Shown: positions 23,480-32,372, counted from the stretch's first letter. The stretch: 64,000 bases of DNA from Saccharopolyspora indica (GCF_027853965.1 NZ_JAQGLB010000008.1:186001-250000); one strand, 5' to 3'. The notes: generated by a model not told the origin, from the sequence alone. Made by a program: numbers and translations.

Positions 23480-24354
23480 CGTCGCGGCGCTTCCGGGCCG
23501 CGCAGTTCCAGGGCGGCGAGGGCGCGCTCGTGGTCGCCGGGGTGTTTGAGCACCACCCCGAGCGTCGCCTCCAACGCCGGGTCGTTGAGGTCGTCGATGC
23601 CCAGGGCCAGCAGCGAGCGGGCCCAGTCGACGGTCTCGGCGATCGACGGCGCCTTGGTCAGCTCCAGGTTCCGCAGCGCGGCCACGACCTCGGTGAGCTT
23701 GCCCGCCAGCCGCTCGCCCAGCGCGGGGACGTGGGTGAGCACGATGTCGCGCTCCCGCTCCGGGGTGGGGTAGTCCATGTGCAGGTACAGGCAGCGCCGC
23801 TTGAGCGCTTCGGAGAGCTCGCGGGCGGCGTTGGAGGTCAGCACCACGAACGGTCGGTGCCGGGCCCGCACGGTGCCCAGCTCGGGCACGGTGACCTGGA
23901 AGTCCGACAGCACCTCCAGCAGCAGCGCCTCGAACTCCAGATCCGCCTTGTCCACCTCGTCGATGAGCAGCACCGTCGGCCCCTCGCGGCGGATCGCCGC
24001 CAGCAGCGGCCGCTCCAGCAGGAACTCGGGGGTGAAGATGTCGGCGCGGGTGTGCTGCCAGTCCGCGTCCTGCCCGGCCTGGATCCGCAACAGCTGCGTG
24101 GCGTAGTTCCACTCGTACAGGGCGCGGCTCTCGTCCAGGCCCTCGTAGCACTGCAGCCGGATCAGCTCCGCGCCGGTGGTCGCGGCGACCGCCTGCGCCA
24201 GCCCGGTCTTGCCCACCCCGGCGGGCCCCTCGACCAGCAGCGGTTTGCCGAGCCGGTCGGCCAGGAACACCGTCGTTGCGGTGGCCGCCCCGGCCAGGTA
24301 GTCCACTGCGGACAGTCGTGCGCCGACGTCGTCGGAGGTGTCGAACACGCCCAC
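23476..24354 (-). CDS. MoxR family AAA+ ATPase
   Basis: The 292-residue AAA+ core carries Walker A GPAGVGKT (43-50), Walker B TVLLIDEVDK (127-136), sensor 1 VVLTSN and the Arg finger region ALKRRCLY. It lacks extra domains, as usual for MoxR. A GTG two codons downstream (24348) has better spacing to GGAG, so the true start could be there. With the VWA gene it forms a two-gene operon. The pair likely acts as an ATP-driven chaperone for an unlinked metallo-enzyme or surface complex. Confidence 0.9.
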   Translation of the reverse strand: MGVFDTSDDVGARLSAVDYLAGAATATTVFLADRLGKPLLVEGPAGVGKTGLAQAVAATTGAELIRLQCYEGLDESRALYEWNYATQLLRIQAGQDADWQHTRADIFTPEFLLERPLLAAIRREGPTVLLIDEVDKADLEFEALLLEVLSDFQVTVPELGTVRARHRPFVVLTSNAARELSEALKRRCLYLHMDYPTPERERDIVLTHVPALGERLAGKLTEVVAALRNLELTKAPSIAETVDWARSLLALGIDDLNDPALEATLGVVLKHPGDHERALAALELRGPEAPRR

Positions 24355-24560
24355 TCCATTCGTCCTGTTGCCCGGACGGTAGCAATTCGATCCGCGCCCG
24401 GAGAGTCATCTCAGGCCGGCGGCCGATGAGTTTCCGGGCGGTCCGCGGTCGTACTCACGTGCGCTGCGGACGCGGGCCCACCGTGGAAGCGGCCGCCGGG
24501 ACGGGTCGTTCAGCCCGATCGCGGCAGCGCAGTCGTGATTCATCGCCGGACAGGAGTGCC

Positions 24561-25172
24561 ATGAGGATCGTCGTCATCAACCACGTCACCCTGGACGGCG
24601 TCGTGCAGGGGCCCGGCCGCGCTGACGAGGACACCCGCGACGGGTTCACCCGCGGCGGCTGGGCGGCTGAACGGGGCGGCGACGACGCCGTCACGCGGGC
24701 GTGGGGCCAACGGCTGGGCGCCAGCAGCGGATACCTCCTGGGACGCCGCACTTACCAGGACGTCCTGGCCCACTGGAACGACCAGGGCGGCCCGTTCCGC
24801 GACGCCCTCAACAACACCCCCAAGTACGTCGCGTCCAACACGCTGACCGAGCCCCTGCCGTGGCCCAATTCCACGCTGCTCAGCGGCGACATCCCCGCAG
24901 CGGTCGCCGAGCTCAAGAAGACGCCGGGCGACGACCTGCACATCATGGGCAGCGGCGCGCTGATCCGTTCGCTCGCTCCGCTCGGCCTGATCGACGAGTA
25001 CCTGCTCTGCACCCACCCGCTCGTCCTGGGTTCGGGGCGTCGGCTGTTCCCGGAGGGCTTCGTCCCGACCGCGTTCGACGTCGCCGAGGTGACGCCGACA
25101 GCCACCGGCGTCATCATCGCCACCTACCGACCGATGTCGACCGAAGGCGACGATCTCCGCCTGGAACCCTGA
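24561..25172 (+). CDS. Dihydrofolate reductase family (RibD C-terminal-like) protein
   Basis: This 203-residue protein of the RibD/DHFR fold is common in actinomycetes. The start MRIVVINHVTLDGVVQGPG, then GYLLGRRTYQDVLAHW, then DLHIMGSGALIRSLAPLGLIDEYLL are the NADPH- and substrate-site motifs of the YyaP/YwjB-type group. AGGAGTGCC precedes ATG 24561. Physiological substrates are unknown for most of these. It stands alone, divergent from the moxR-like gene and convergent with the unknown gene at 25.5 kb. Confidence 0.87.
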   Translation: MRIVVINHVTLDGVVQGPGRADEDTRDGFTRGGWAAERGGDDAVTRAWGQRLGASSGYLLGRRTYQDVLAHWNDQGGPFRDALNNTPKYVASNTLTEPLPWPNSTLLSGDIPAAVAELKKTPGDDLHIMGSGALIRSLAPLGLIDEYLLCTHPLVLGSGRRLFPEGFVPTAFDVAEVTPTATGVIIATYRPMSTEGDDLRLEP

Positions 25173-25546
25173 GCGGATTCGGGCCAGGGATGTGGACGAC
25201 AGTGTCAAAGTGAGAATCCACCGTTGGGATTCGGATGACAGCATGCCAAAGGCCAACAGCACGCCGCCTACGCGCGGCGGCGAGGATTGCGGAGAGCCAG
25301 GACGGCATGACGAACTCATCCCCTTCAGCCAGTCCGAGCAGTGCTCCCGGTATGGGAACAAGGCGCCTGCGCCTCGGCGTCGAATGTTGTCTGGCTCCCT
25401 GCACCGCAGATACCTGCGCAACACACCAGGAAGGCCCGTACTGATCGCGCTTGCGATTGCCTGCTTCTGGCGCTGGTCCTCTACGCGCTGAACCAGCTCG
25501 CGGAGCTTTACGTGAGCGTCTTCTCATGACCTGGCCTCGCCCGCGC
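25173..25546. other. Gap with lower GC; no certain gene
   Basis: This 374-base stretch has lower GC than its neighbours and several short frames in different phases. None has clear family features. One frame (25307-25444) is listed separately as a possible small peptide. The composition suggests the left border of inserted DNA that includes the next gene. Confidence 0.4.
25307..25444 (+). CDS. Possible small Cys-rich peptide
   Basis: ATG 25307 is preceded by AGGACGGC. The 45-residue frame begins MTNSSPSASPSSAPG and ends GVECCLAPCTADTCATHQ plus four residues, with four cysteines in twelve residues. The Ser/Pro-rich leader-like front and Cys-rich tail could resemble a modified-peptide precursor, but no modification enzyme lies nearby. 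It could equally be a chance frame. Confidence 0.2.
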   Translation: MTNSSPSASPSSAPGMGTRRLRLGVECCLAPCTADTCATHQEGPY

Positions 25547-27022
25547 TCAGCGCGCCCCCGGCAAAGTGAACAAGAGTCGGTCCAGCTGCGGTGCGGTGTC
25601 TTGGAGGAGGTCCTTGAGGTGCTGGTACCGCTGGCGGATCATGTGCACGTCTGCGGTCTCCGGGAGCGGCGGCGTGTGGTGTGACGTCGGTAGTGCTGCC
25701 CCCAGCACGTTCAAGCGATCCCGGGCGACGACTCGTGCTTCCTCCCGCTGAGCCTGAGGCAGCTTCTCGATCTCCTGCTCCAGGCGATTCCATCCGTTCG
25801 CAGCTACCAAAGTGTACGCAGCCCAACCCCGTTCGCCGGGGCTGTTCTCGCGTAGAGCTGCGACGATCCGCCAGGCAAGAGTGATATCCGGCTCTTGTGC
25901 CTCCGCGCGAGCTAGGGCGGTGGCTGAGAGCAAGCGCTGAAGTGCTGTCTGCTGCCACCGCTCGATCTTGTCGCAACCACGGGCGTGCCACACGTCCACC
26001 GCAGCTACGAAGCCCGCCATTGCGACGAGGTCGCGCACAGCCGGTCCACCGCAAATGGCGCACAGCTGTCGTGGGTGCTCCAGCATGACGAGCCACCAGG
26101 GCACGTGATCCGCCAACTGCACTGGGTAGGAACGGACCGAGCGGCAGCCAGGGGAGTGGAGCAACCGGCCACTGGTGTCCGCCACAGCCAAGCGGAGCCA
26201 GCCGAAAACCGGAGCCGTAGTTCTGTCGTCTTCGTCGACCCAATCCGGAAGGACCGGGACCGGCGGCAGCAGGAGCTCACCACCAGCGGCCGCGATTTGA
26301 TCGCGGACGGCGTTGACGAATGCGATGTCCCGGTCGTCAAGCAGTCTTTCCGGCCTGGGAATTTCCTGGCTCGTGCGCCCGGCATGACGCATCGAGGCGA
26401 TGCGCGAGACTTCTAGCAGCTCGGCCGCGCGTAGAAACGTGGCCGCGACGGTGCCGGCTCTTCCTGGGCGTCGGCGCGCATCAGTAGCGAGGACGTCCCG
26501 CAGAACAGGGACGGGTAGATCCACCAGCAGCGGGCGTATTTCTTCCAAGGTCGCGTACGGGCCGAGACCTCGCGCTGGGATGTACTGCTGGCTCAGCGCC
26601 GTGCGCTCCTCCGCGTCTGTGTCGGGGCTGAAGTAGTCTTCGTCGTACTCCGTCGGCAGCACGCGTTCGGGATCGAGGACCAAGCGGTCGGCCAAACGTC
26701 GTTCGAAGTCGTCGTACCGAGTTCGTCGCTCGGCGATTTTCCGCTCGTTCTCGGCGCCGATGGCCGCAGACCGATCCGCCCACTCGTCCCACGGGCAGAC
26801 GATTTTGCGCGTAGTGATCTGTTGCTGTTCGTTCTGCTTGACCGGTCGAGCTCCCCATGCGTTCTTCGGGAGCTTCGGGCCCGGGTCCATGACTCGCACG
26901 GTCACTTTGCCTTGCCCGTCGATGGAAACAATGCGGACACGCGCCGCTAGTGGCGCACCGTCGTACGGCTGGTAGGTCAGGAATGCGTAGTCGCTGCCAA
27001 TACCGAGATCAGCCTGCTTCAC
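25547..27022 (-). CDS. Hypothetical protein of unknown family
   Basis: I do not recognise this 491-residue protein. The first 60 residues look like a small beta domain (YAFLTYQPYDGAPLAARVRI, then KVTVRVMDPGP). The middle is rich in Arg/Leu helices. A CAICGG motif near residue 335 and WHARGCDKIERW follow, which could bind metal. The end is helical and charged. Codon use is less GC-biased than in its neighbours, and the flanking gaps are AT-richer, suggesting acquired DNA. The GTG start is at 27022. No partner gene is obvious; the SRPBCC gene downstream (27085) is on the same strand, transcribed toward it. Confidence 0.7.
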   Translation of the reverse strand: MKQADLGIGSDYAFLTYQPYDGAPLAARVRIVSIDGQGKVTVRVMDPGPKLPKNAWGARPVKQNEQQQITTRKIVCPWDEWADRSAAIGAENERKIAERRTRYDDFERRLADRLVLDPERVLPTEYDEDYFSPDTDAEERTALSQQYIPARGLGPYATLEEIRPLLVDLPVPVLRDVLATDARRRPGRAGTVAATFLRAAELLEVSRIASMRHAGRTSQEIPRPERLLDDRDIAFVNAVRDQIAAAGGELLLPPVPVLPDWVDEDDRTTAPVFGWLRLAVADTSGRLLHSPGCRSVRSYPVQLADHVPWWLVMLEHPRQLCAICGGPAVRDLVAMAGFVAAVDVWHARGCDKIERWQQTALQRLLSATALARAEAQEPDITLAWRIVAALRENSPGERGWAAYTLVAANGWNRLEQEIEKLPQAQREEARVVARDRLNVLGAALPTSHHTPPLPETADVHMIRQRYQHLKDLLQDTAPQLDRLLFTLPGAR

Positions 27023-27084
27023 GACCGCCAGCCTCTCACGTGCCGGTGACAGATCGTCGTTGATTCGGAGAGGAACGGTGTCGT

Positions 27085-27537
27085 TCAGCGCCTCGCTTGA
27101 GCCACCGCTCGTTTCGCCACGTTGCGCAGGATCAGCCCGAAGGCGATCTCCAGGGCGATTCCGAAGGCCGCGTCGACGAGTTTGCCGACCACCGGGACCC
27201 GGACTCCGAAGACGGTGGTCCAGACGATCAAGGTGCCGTCGGGGACCTCGGCGAGCTCGATGCGGCCGAAGGTGTGATCGAGGGCCGGGCGGGACTCGCG
27301 GATGCGGTACTCCATGCGGTGCGGGCGGTCGAAGCCGGTGATCTCCTCGCGGAACCGGAGTAGGCCGCAGTCGACCTCGCGGACCGCGCCGAGCCCGTTC
27401 TTCTCGGCGTCGCCGTGCCGAGTCAGCTCGCAGGACCGGATGAGGGGCACTTGGGCGAGCTTCTCGTGGTCGGCGCAGGCGTCGAAGACGACGCCGATGG
27501 GCGCCGGAACGGTCCGGGTGGCGGTGAGGGTGTGCAT
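27085..27537 (-). CDS. SRPBCC (START-like polyketide cyclase/dehydrase) family protein
   Basis: This 150-residue helix-grip protein opens with TLTATRTVPAPIGVVFDACADHEKL, the usual first strand and helix of the SRPBCC fold. Strands HRMEYRIRES and TLIVWTTVFGVRVP and a long C-terminal helix VDAAFGIALEIAFGL complete it. Such proteins bind hydrophobic ligands in an inner cavity. ATG 27537 is preceded by GGAAGGGGAAACGC. It diverges from the 27763 gene, with 225 bases between. Confidence 0.83.
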   Translation of the reverse strand: MHTLTATRTVPAPIGVVFDACADHEKLAQVPLIRSCELTRHGDAEKNGLGAVREVDCGLLRFREEITGFDRPHRMEYRIRESRPALDHTFGRIELAEVPDGTLIVWTTVFGVRVPVVGKLVDAAFGIALEIAFGLILRNVAKRAVAQARR

Positions 27538-27762
27538 GCGTTTCCCCTTCCGGTCAGTGGCCGCGTCGCGGTGTCCGCAGGCTCTTGAAACCGTTGCCGA
27601 GCAAGTGGAGTCGAGGCCGAGCCGCAGCCGGGACCGTAGTGGAGCGATCGATCTGGAACAGCCGCTCCACATTGTGCGCTCAGTCACATTCGCGCGGGAG
27701 AGGCTCGAAGGCGGCCGGTGATCGGCAACATCCGGTCGACAGCGTTTCAGGCAGGAGGGGCG

Positions 27763-28350
27763 ATGGAGCAAGGCCCGGCGCACCGGTCTCGGCGCTTCGT
27801 GCTGCGCGAGCACGACTCCCGCCGCGTATTCGACATCGCCGACCGCATGGGGTGGCCGAAGATCGGTGAGACCGTGCGGAAGGGTTTCCGGAAGAAGGCT
27901 TTGCACGTTGCTTGGGAGATGGCCCCGGGTGTTCGGCTCAGCTACCTGAGCGACCGGCGGGCCCGGACCGCTTACCTGGTCGTGACGAGCGAGACGACGG
28001 CGGACTTGTTGCCGTACTCGGCGCGGATATCCGAGGCGGGGATCGACTTCCTCGACCCCGAGGAGCTGGTGAGCGCGGTCGGTGGTGCGGCGAAGCCGAA
28101 GGACGAGGGGCTGGCTCTCGTGCGGGCCGGTCTCGGCGCTCCGGAGAATCCGACGAAACCGTACGTGCACGCCTTCTTCGAGGCGATGCGGAGTCCGTCG
28201 ACGCAGGTGCGGATGAGCGGGATCACCGCCATGGGGTACGCCGAGTGGCCGATGTTCGTCGAGCTCCTAGACGCGGTGTCCGTCGAGGACGGCGACGCGG
28301 AGGTGCGGGAGCACGCCAGGAGCATGGCCGCCGCCTTCCGGAAGGCGTGA
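27763..28350 (+). CDS. Hypothetical protein, alpha-helical
   Basis: This 195-residue protein belongs to no family I can name. It has a strong AGGAGGGG ribosome site 5 bases before ATG 27763, supporting a real gene. The first half looks alpha/beta (LHVAWEMAPGVRLSYLSDRRARTAYLVVTSE). The last 80 residues are helical, and PSTQVRMSGITAMGYAEWP followed by VEDGDAEVREHARSMAAAF resembles two HEAT-type helical pairs. It ends 4 bases from the stop of the convergent Lrp-type gene. Confidence 0.7.
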   Translation: MEQGPAHRSRRFVLREHDSRRVFDIADRMGWPKIGETVRKGFRKKALHVAWEMAPGVRLSYLSDRRARTAYLVVTSETTADLLPYSARISEAGIDFLDPEELVSAVGGAAKPKDEGLALVRAGLGAPENPTKPYVHAFFEAMRSPSTQVRMSGITAMGYAEWPMFVELLDAVSVEDGDAEVREHARSMAAAFRKA

Positions 28351-28354
28351 CGGG

Positions 28355-29356
28355 TCAGGCCGGTGGTGTCGCGGCCCAGGGGTCCACCGGGATCACCCGG
28401 GTGCTCCTGCCGCGGTCGTCGAGGATCCGGCCGTGGACCTTCGTCATCTGCAGGATCAGCTTCCGGTCCACGACCGCCGCGCTCGGGTGCTCCTCGGCCA
28501 GGCGGAGCAGCAGGTCGTCGAGGTGGTTCAGGGAGCGGAGACCGACGATCAGGCCCAGGTTCGCCGGGCTGATCACCGCTGCGCAGTGGCGGGTTTCCGG
28601 CCACGCCCCGACCGCTCGGCCGATCTGGTGGACCTCGGTGTCCGGGACGGCCAGCCAGAGCAGGGCCATGGCGTGCCAGCCCGCGAGCGGGCGGGCCACG
28701 TCGCAGCGGAACGCGATGTCGCCGTGGCGGCGGAGGCGGTCCAGGCGGCGCTTGACGGCTTGCGGCGAGGAGTTCAGCTCCGCGGCCAGGTCGGTGTAGC
28801 TGCGGCGGCCGTCGTGGCCGAGGGCCAGGAACAGGGCGCGGTCCTCGGCGCCGAACGGCCGGATCTCCCGCGGTGGTGGGCCGATCTGCTCGCGGACCTG
28901 GTCGGCCTGGCTGCGGTTCATCACGCCCAGGCGCCAGATGACGCCGCCGAAGGTGCTGCCGAAGACGTGGCTGCGGACCTCGGTGACCTGCGGGGGCATC
29001 GGCAGCGTCCGCAGCAGCACGTCGGAGATCGCGGTCAGGGACGGCGCCATGATCAGCGCGAGGACCTGGTACTCGCCGGTGGTGATGCCGACGGTGATCA
29101 CGTGCGGCAGCTCCGCCAGCTGGGCGGCGACCTGCGTCGCGGTGCCCGGCGCGCAGGCGAGTTCGACGGTCGCGCCGCGCGATGCGCTGTTGCCCAGCGC
29201 CACCGTCGTCCACGCCGCACCGGCGGCGGTGAGCCGCTGCCAGCGGCGGGCGAGCGTGATCGGGGCCAGCTCCAGGACTTCGGCCAGCGCGGTCCAGCTC
29301 GCCCGCGGGTTGATCTGCAGCGCGTCGACGAGCGCGAGGTCCACTTCGTCCAGCAC
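28355..29356 (-). CDS. Lrp/AsnC family regulator with two tandem AsnC modules
   Basis: At 333 residues it is twice the length of ordinary Lrp proteins. Two winged helix-turn-helix segments are visible: LVDALQINPRASWTALAEVL (about 8-27) and FLALGHDGRRSYTDLAAELN (about 175-195). Each is followed by a RAM-type alpha/beta domain. Duplicated AsnC proteins of this type are common in Streptomyces and Saccharopolyspora. It diverges from the D-aminoacylase gene with about 100 bases between, so that gene is the likely target, with an amino acid as effector. Confidence 0.88.
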   Translation of the reverse strand: MLDEVDLALVDALQINPRASWTALAEVLELAPITLARRWQRLTAAGAAWTTVALGNSASRGATVELACAPGTATQVAAQLAELPHVITVGITTGEYQVLALIMAPSLTAISDVLLRTLPMPPQVTEVRSHVFGSTFGGVIWRLGVMNRSQADQVREQIGPPPREIRPFGAEDRALFLALGHDGRRSYTDLAAELNSSPQAVKRRLDRLRRHGDIAFRCDVARPLAGWHAMALLWLAVPDTEVHQIGRAVGAWPETRHCAAVISPANLGLIVGLRSLNHLDDLLLRLAEEHPSAAVVDRKLILQMTKVHGRILDDRGRSTRVIPVDPWAATPPA

Positions 29357-29456
29357 GGCGTCCTCCGGTGTCGTTATCCGACATCAAAGCCGCCCGGAAC
29401 GGGGAAATCCATCGTTCTGGCCGTCCTGTGGTGAGGTTTCTCCGACGCTGCTTCGC

Positions 29457-30932
29457 ATGTGCGAGCCACAACACTTCGACCTGGTGCTGGCCGGGGCGCG
29501 GGTCGTCGACCCGGAGACCGGGCTGGACGGGGTGCGCGACGTCGGCATCGACGGCGGGCGCATCGGTGCGGTCACCGCCGACCGGCTGGCCGGGGACACC
29601 GTCGTCGACGTCTCGGGCCGCGTGCTCGCGCCGGGCTTCATCGACCTGCACAGCCATGCGCAGACGGTGACCGGGCTCCGGTTGCAGGCCATGGACGGCG
29701 TCACCACCGCTCTCGAGCTGGAAGCGGGCGCTCTGCCGGTGCGGACCGCCTACGCCGAGGCCGCTGCCGAAGGGCGGCCCATCAACTTCGGCTTCTCGGC
29801 CGGTTGGGCGCTGGCGCGGATGCAGCTGCTCGACGGCGCCGAACCGGGTGCGTCGTTCGAGGTGTTCTCGAAGTACCAGGGCGCGCCGAACTGGCGTCGC
29901 CCGATCGGCGCGCGGGACCGGGCGCGGGTGCTGGACCTGCTGGAGGAGCAGGTGCGCGGCGGTGCGCTGGGCATCGGGGTGCTGGTCGGGTACGCCCCGG
30001 ACTCCGGTCGCGACGAGTACTTCGCGGTCGCGTCGCTGGCCGCTCGGCTCGGCGTGCCGACCTTCACGCACACCCGGTTCATCTCCACCGAGGAACCGGG
30101 GACCTCGCTGGAGGGCGCGCTGGAGGTGATCGCGGCAGCCGCGGGGACCGGCGCGCACATGCACATGTGCCACATCAACAGCACGTCGAACCGGATGATC
30201 GACGACGTCGCCGCCGCGGTGGACCGGGCCAGGGGCTACGGCGTGCAGGTCACCACGGAGGCCTACCCGTACGGCTCGGCGTCGACCGTGATCGGTGCGG
30301 CGTTCCTCGCGCCGGAGAAGCTGCACCGGCTCGGGATGCGGCCGCGCAACATCCTGCGCGTCGCCACCGGGGAGCGGATCGCCGACGCCGCGCGGCTCGC
30401 CGAGCTGCGCGAGCAGGACCCCGGCGCGCTGATCCTCTTCGACTGGCTGGACGAGTCCGACCCGGCGGATCTCTCGACGCTGCAACGGTCCCTGCTGTTC
30501 CCCGGCACGGCGATCGCTTCGGACGCGGTGCCGCTGGTCGGCCAGGACGGGGACACCTGGCCGGTCGCCGACGGCGTGCACACCCATCCGCGCAGCGTCG
30601 GCTGCTACGCCCGCACGTTCGGCTGGCTGGTCCGGGAGCTCGGCGTGCTGTCGCTGGGGGAGGCGGTGCGGCGGTGCACGCTGTTGCCCGCGCAGATCCT
30701 GGAACCGGCGGCGCCCGCGATGCGCCGCAAGGGCCGCATCCAGGTCGGTGCCGACGCCGACGTCGTGGTCTTCGACCCCGGCACCATCGCCAGCCCCGCC
30801 ACCGGAACCCGGATCCGGACCTCCACCGGCGTCGATCACGTGCTGGTGGGCGGAACCTTCGTGGTCCGCGATGCGCAGATCCAACTCGACCGGCTGCCGG
30901 GTGAACCGGTCTTCGGCCGCCATCGCGACTGA
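29457..30932 (+). CDS. D-aminoacylase / N-acyl-D-amino-acid deacylase-like amidohydrolase
   Basis: This 491-residue amidohydrolase has the metal motif APGFIDLHSHAQ near residue 65. HMCHINSTSNRMIDDV and VTTEAYPYGSAST are typical of N-acyl-D-amino-acid deacylases, and DAVPLVGQDGDTWP holds a likely catalytic Asp. It would hydrolyse an N-acylated D-amino acid or related amide, releasing the amino acid for the ACS-type transporter-linked pathway downstream. ATG 29457 has a weak ribosome site. The MFS gene follows after 147 bases that hold leader repeat R4. Confidence 0.88.
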   Translation: MCEPQHFDLVLAGARVVDPETGLDGVRDVGIDGGRIGAVTADRLAGDTVVDVSGRVLAPGFIDLHSHAQTVTGLRLQAMDGVTTALELEAGALPVRTAYAEAAAEGRPINFGFSAGWALARMQLLDGAEPGASFEVFSKYQGAPNWRRPIGARDRARVLDLLEEQVRGGALGIGVLVGYAPDSGRDEYFAVASLAARLGVPTFTHTRFISTEEPGTSLEGALEVIAAAAGTGAHMHMCHINSTSNRMIDDVAAAVDRARGYGVQVTTEAYPYGSASTVIGAAFLAPEKLHRLGMRPRNILRVATGERIADAARLAELREQDPGALILFDWLDESDPADLSTLQRSLLFPGTAIASDAVPLVGQDGDTWPVADGVHTHPRSVGCYARTFGWLVRELGVLSLGEAVRRCTLLPAQILEPAAPAMRRKGRIQVGADADVVVFDPGTIASPATGTRIRTSTGVDHVLVGGTFVVRDAQIQLDRLPGEPVFGRHRD

Positions 30933-30964
30933 TGGAGACACGACCCCCATGCGTCAACCCGAGT

Positions 30965-31072
30965 CCTGCCCGACCGCACCTCAGGGGACCGTGATGCAAC
31001 CCAGCCGCGAGAAACCGCGCAACGCGAGATCGATCCCGGGCGCGACCACCACTGAGAATCGCGGAGAGGCGG
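30965..31072 (+). repeat. Leader repeat R4, copy 2 (upstream of the ACS-type MFS gene)
   Basis: This matches copy 1 (16611-16720, minus strand) along its whole length, with identical blocks such as ACCGCACCTCAGGGGACCGT and ACGCGAGATC and one indel. It ends in CGCGGAGAGGCGGA, the ribosome site of the gene at 31080. An upstream frame from GTG 30991 runs to a TGA that overlaps the MFS ATG (ATGA), so leader translation could be coupled to the gene. Confidence 0.75.
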
Positions 31073-31079
31073 ACCAGAC

Positions 31080-32351
31080 ATGACCCACACCGCTGCGGCA
31101 GCCGATGCCCTCTACCGGCGGGTGAGCTGGCGGATCCTGCCGCTGCTCATCCTCTGCTACACCTTCGCGTACCTGGACCGGGTGAACATCGGGTTCGCCA
31201 AGCTGCACATGCAGGCCGACGTCGGGATCAGCGAGGCCGTCTACGGGCTGGCCGCCGGGATCTTCTTCCTCGGCTACGTGATCTTCGAGGTGCCCAGCAA
31301 CCTGCTGCTGGCCAAGATCGGCACCCGCAAGACCCTCTTCCGCATCATGGTGCTCTGGGGCCTCACCTCGGCCGCGATGATGTTCGTCAGCGACGCGATG
31401 ACCTTCTACGTGCTGCGCTTCCTGCTCGGCGTGTTCGAGGCGGGTTTCGCGCCCGGCATCATCTTCTACCTCACCTACTGGTTCCCGCCCGCGCGGATGG
31501 CGGCGGCGATGGGGCTGCTGATGCTGCCCGGGCCGATCGGTTCGATGCTCGGCGGGCCGGTCTCGTCCTGGCTGATCACGAACTTCGACGGCGTCGCCGG
31601 GCTGCACGGCTGGCAGTGGATGTTCCTGCTGGAGGGGCTGCCGTGCGTGGTGCTCGGCATCGTCGTCTGGAAGACGCTGGCGGACACGCCGGAGCAGGCG
31701 AAGTGGCTCAGCGCGGGGGAGCGGGAGCGGCTGCGGCGGGATCTCGCGGTGGACCGGGACAAGGGGCAGCACACCTTCCGGCAGGTGCTGCGCGACCCGC
31801 GCGTGTACCTGCTGGCGGTCGGCTACTTCTGCCTGATCAGCGGCCTGTACGCGGTGAGCTTCTGGTTGCCGACGATCTTGCAGGAGAACGGTCTCACCGA
31901 CACCGTGACCATCGGCCTGTACTCGGCGCTGCCGTACGCGTTCGCCATCGTGCTGATGATCGTGCTGGGGCGGCGGTCGGACCGCACCGGCGAGCGGCGC
32001 CTGCACAGCTCGGTGACCGCGCTGATCAGCGCCGCGGCGCTCGCGGTCGCGGCGTTCACCGCGAGCGACTTCGCGGTGTCGCTGATCGCCATCGTCGTCG
32101 CGACGGCGTGCATGTGGGGCTCCTACGCGGTGTTCTGGTCGATGCCGTCGGCATATCTGAAGGGCACCGCCGCGGCGGGCGGCATCGCGCTGATCAACAG
32201 CATCGGCCTGCTCGGCGGGTTCGTGAGCCCGACGCTCATCGGCTTCGTCAAGGACGCCACGGGGAGCACGGTGATCGGGCTGCTGTCCGTGGTCGTGCTG
32301 CTGCTGGCCGGCAGCATCGCGATCTACGCGAACCGGCTGCCCACCGGGTGA
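31080..32351 (+). CDS. MFS transporter, anion:cation symporter (ACS) type
   Basis: This 423-residue transporter has twelve predicted helices. The opening RRVSWRILPLLILCYTFAYL, followed by DRVNIGFAKLHM, is the signature of the ACS family (phthalate, tartrate, hydroxyphenylacetate and glucarate permeases). EVPSNLLLAKIGTRK and GVFEAGFAPGIIFYLTYWFP support it. It takes up organic anions with protons. ATG 31080 follows the R4 leader. In line after the D-aminoacylase, it may import the N-acyl amino acid that the aminoacylase cleaves. Confidence 0.92.
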   Translation: MTHTAAAADALYRRVSWRILPLLILCYTFAYLDRVNIGFAKLHMQADVGISEAVYGLAAGIFFLGYVIFEVPSNLLLAKIGTRKTLFRIMVLWGLTSAAMMFVSDAMTFYVLRFLLGVFEAGFAPGIIFYLTYWFPPARMAAAMGLLMLPGPIGSMLGGPVSSWLITNFDGVAGLHGWQWMFLLEGLPCVVLGIVVWKTLADTPEQAKWLSAGERERLRRDLAVDRDKGQHTFRQVLRDPRVYLLAVGYFCLISGLYAVSFWLPTILQENGLTDTVTIGLYSALPYAFAIVLMIVLGRRSDRTGERRLHSSVTALISAAALAVAAFTASDFAVSLIAIVVATACMWGSYAVFWSMPSAYLKGTAAAGGIALINSIGLLGGFVSPTLIGFVKDATGSTVIGLLSVVVLLLAGSIAIYANRLPTG

Positions 32352-32372
32352 GCCGGTTCGCGCTCCGGCCGG

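Noticed and set aside
22088..24409. A single 773-residue minus-strand frame spanning the MoxR and VWA genes
   Set aside because: Its first two thirds is the wrong frame of the MoxR gene, rich in Arg/Gly with no family signal. The real layout is two genes overlapping by four bases.
27972..30950. A 992-residue minus-strand frame
   Set aside because: It runs antisense to the D-aminoacylase and through the Lrp-type gene in another frame. It lacks domains and is typical of high-GC shadow frames.
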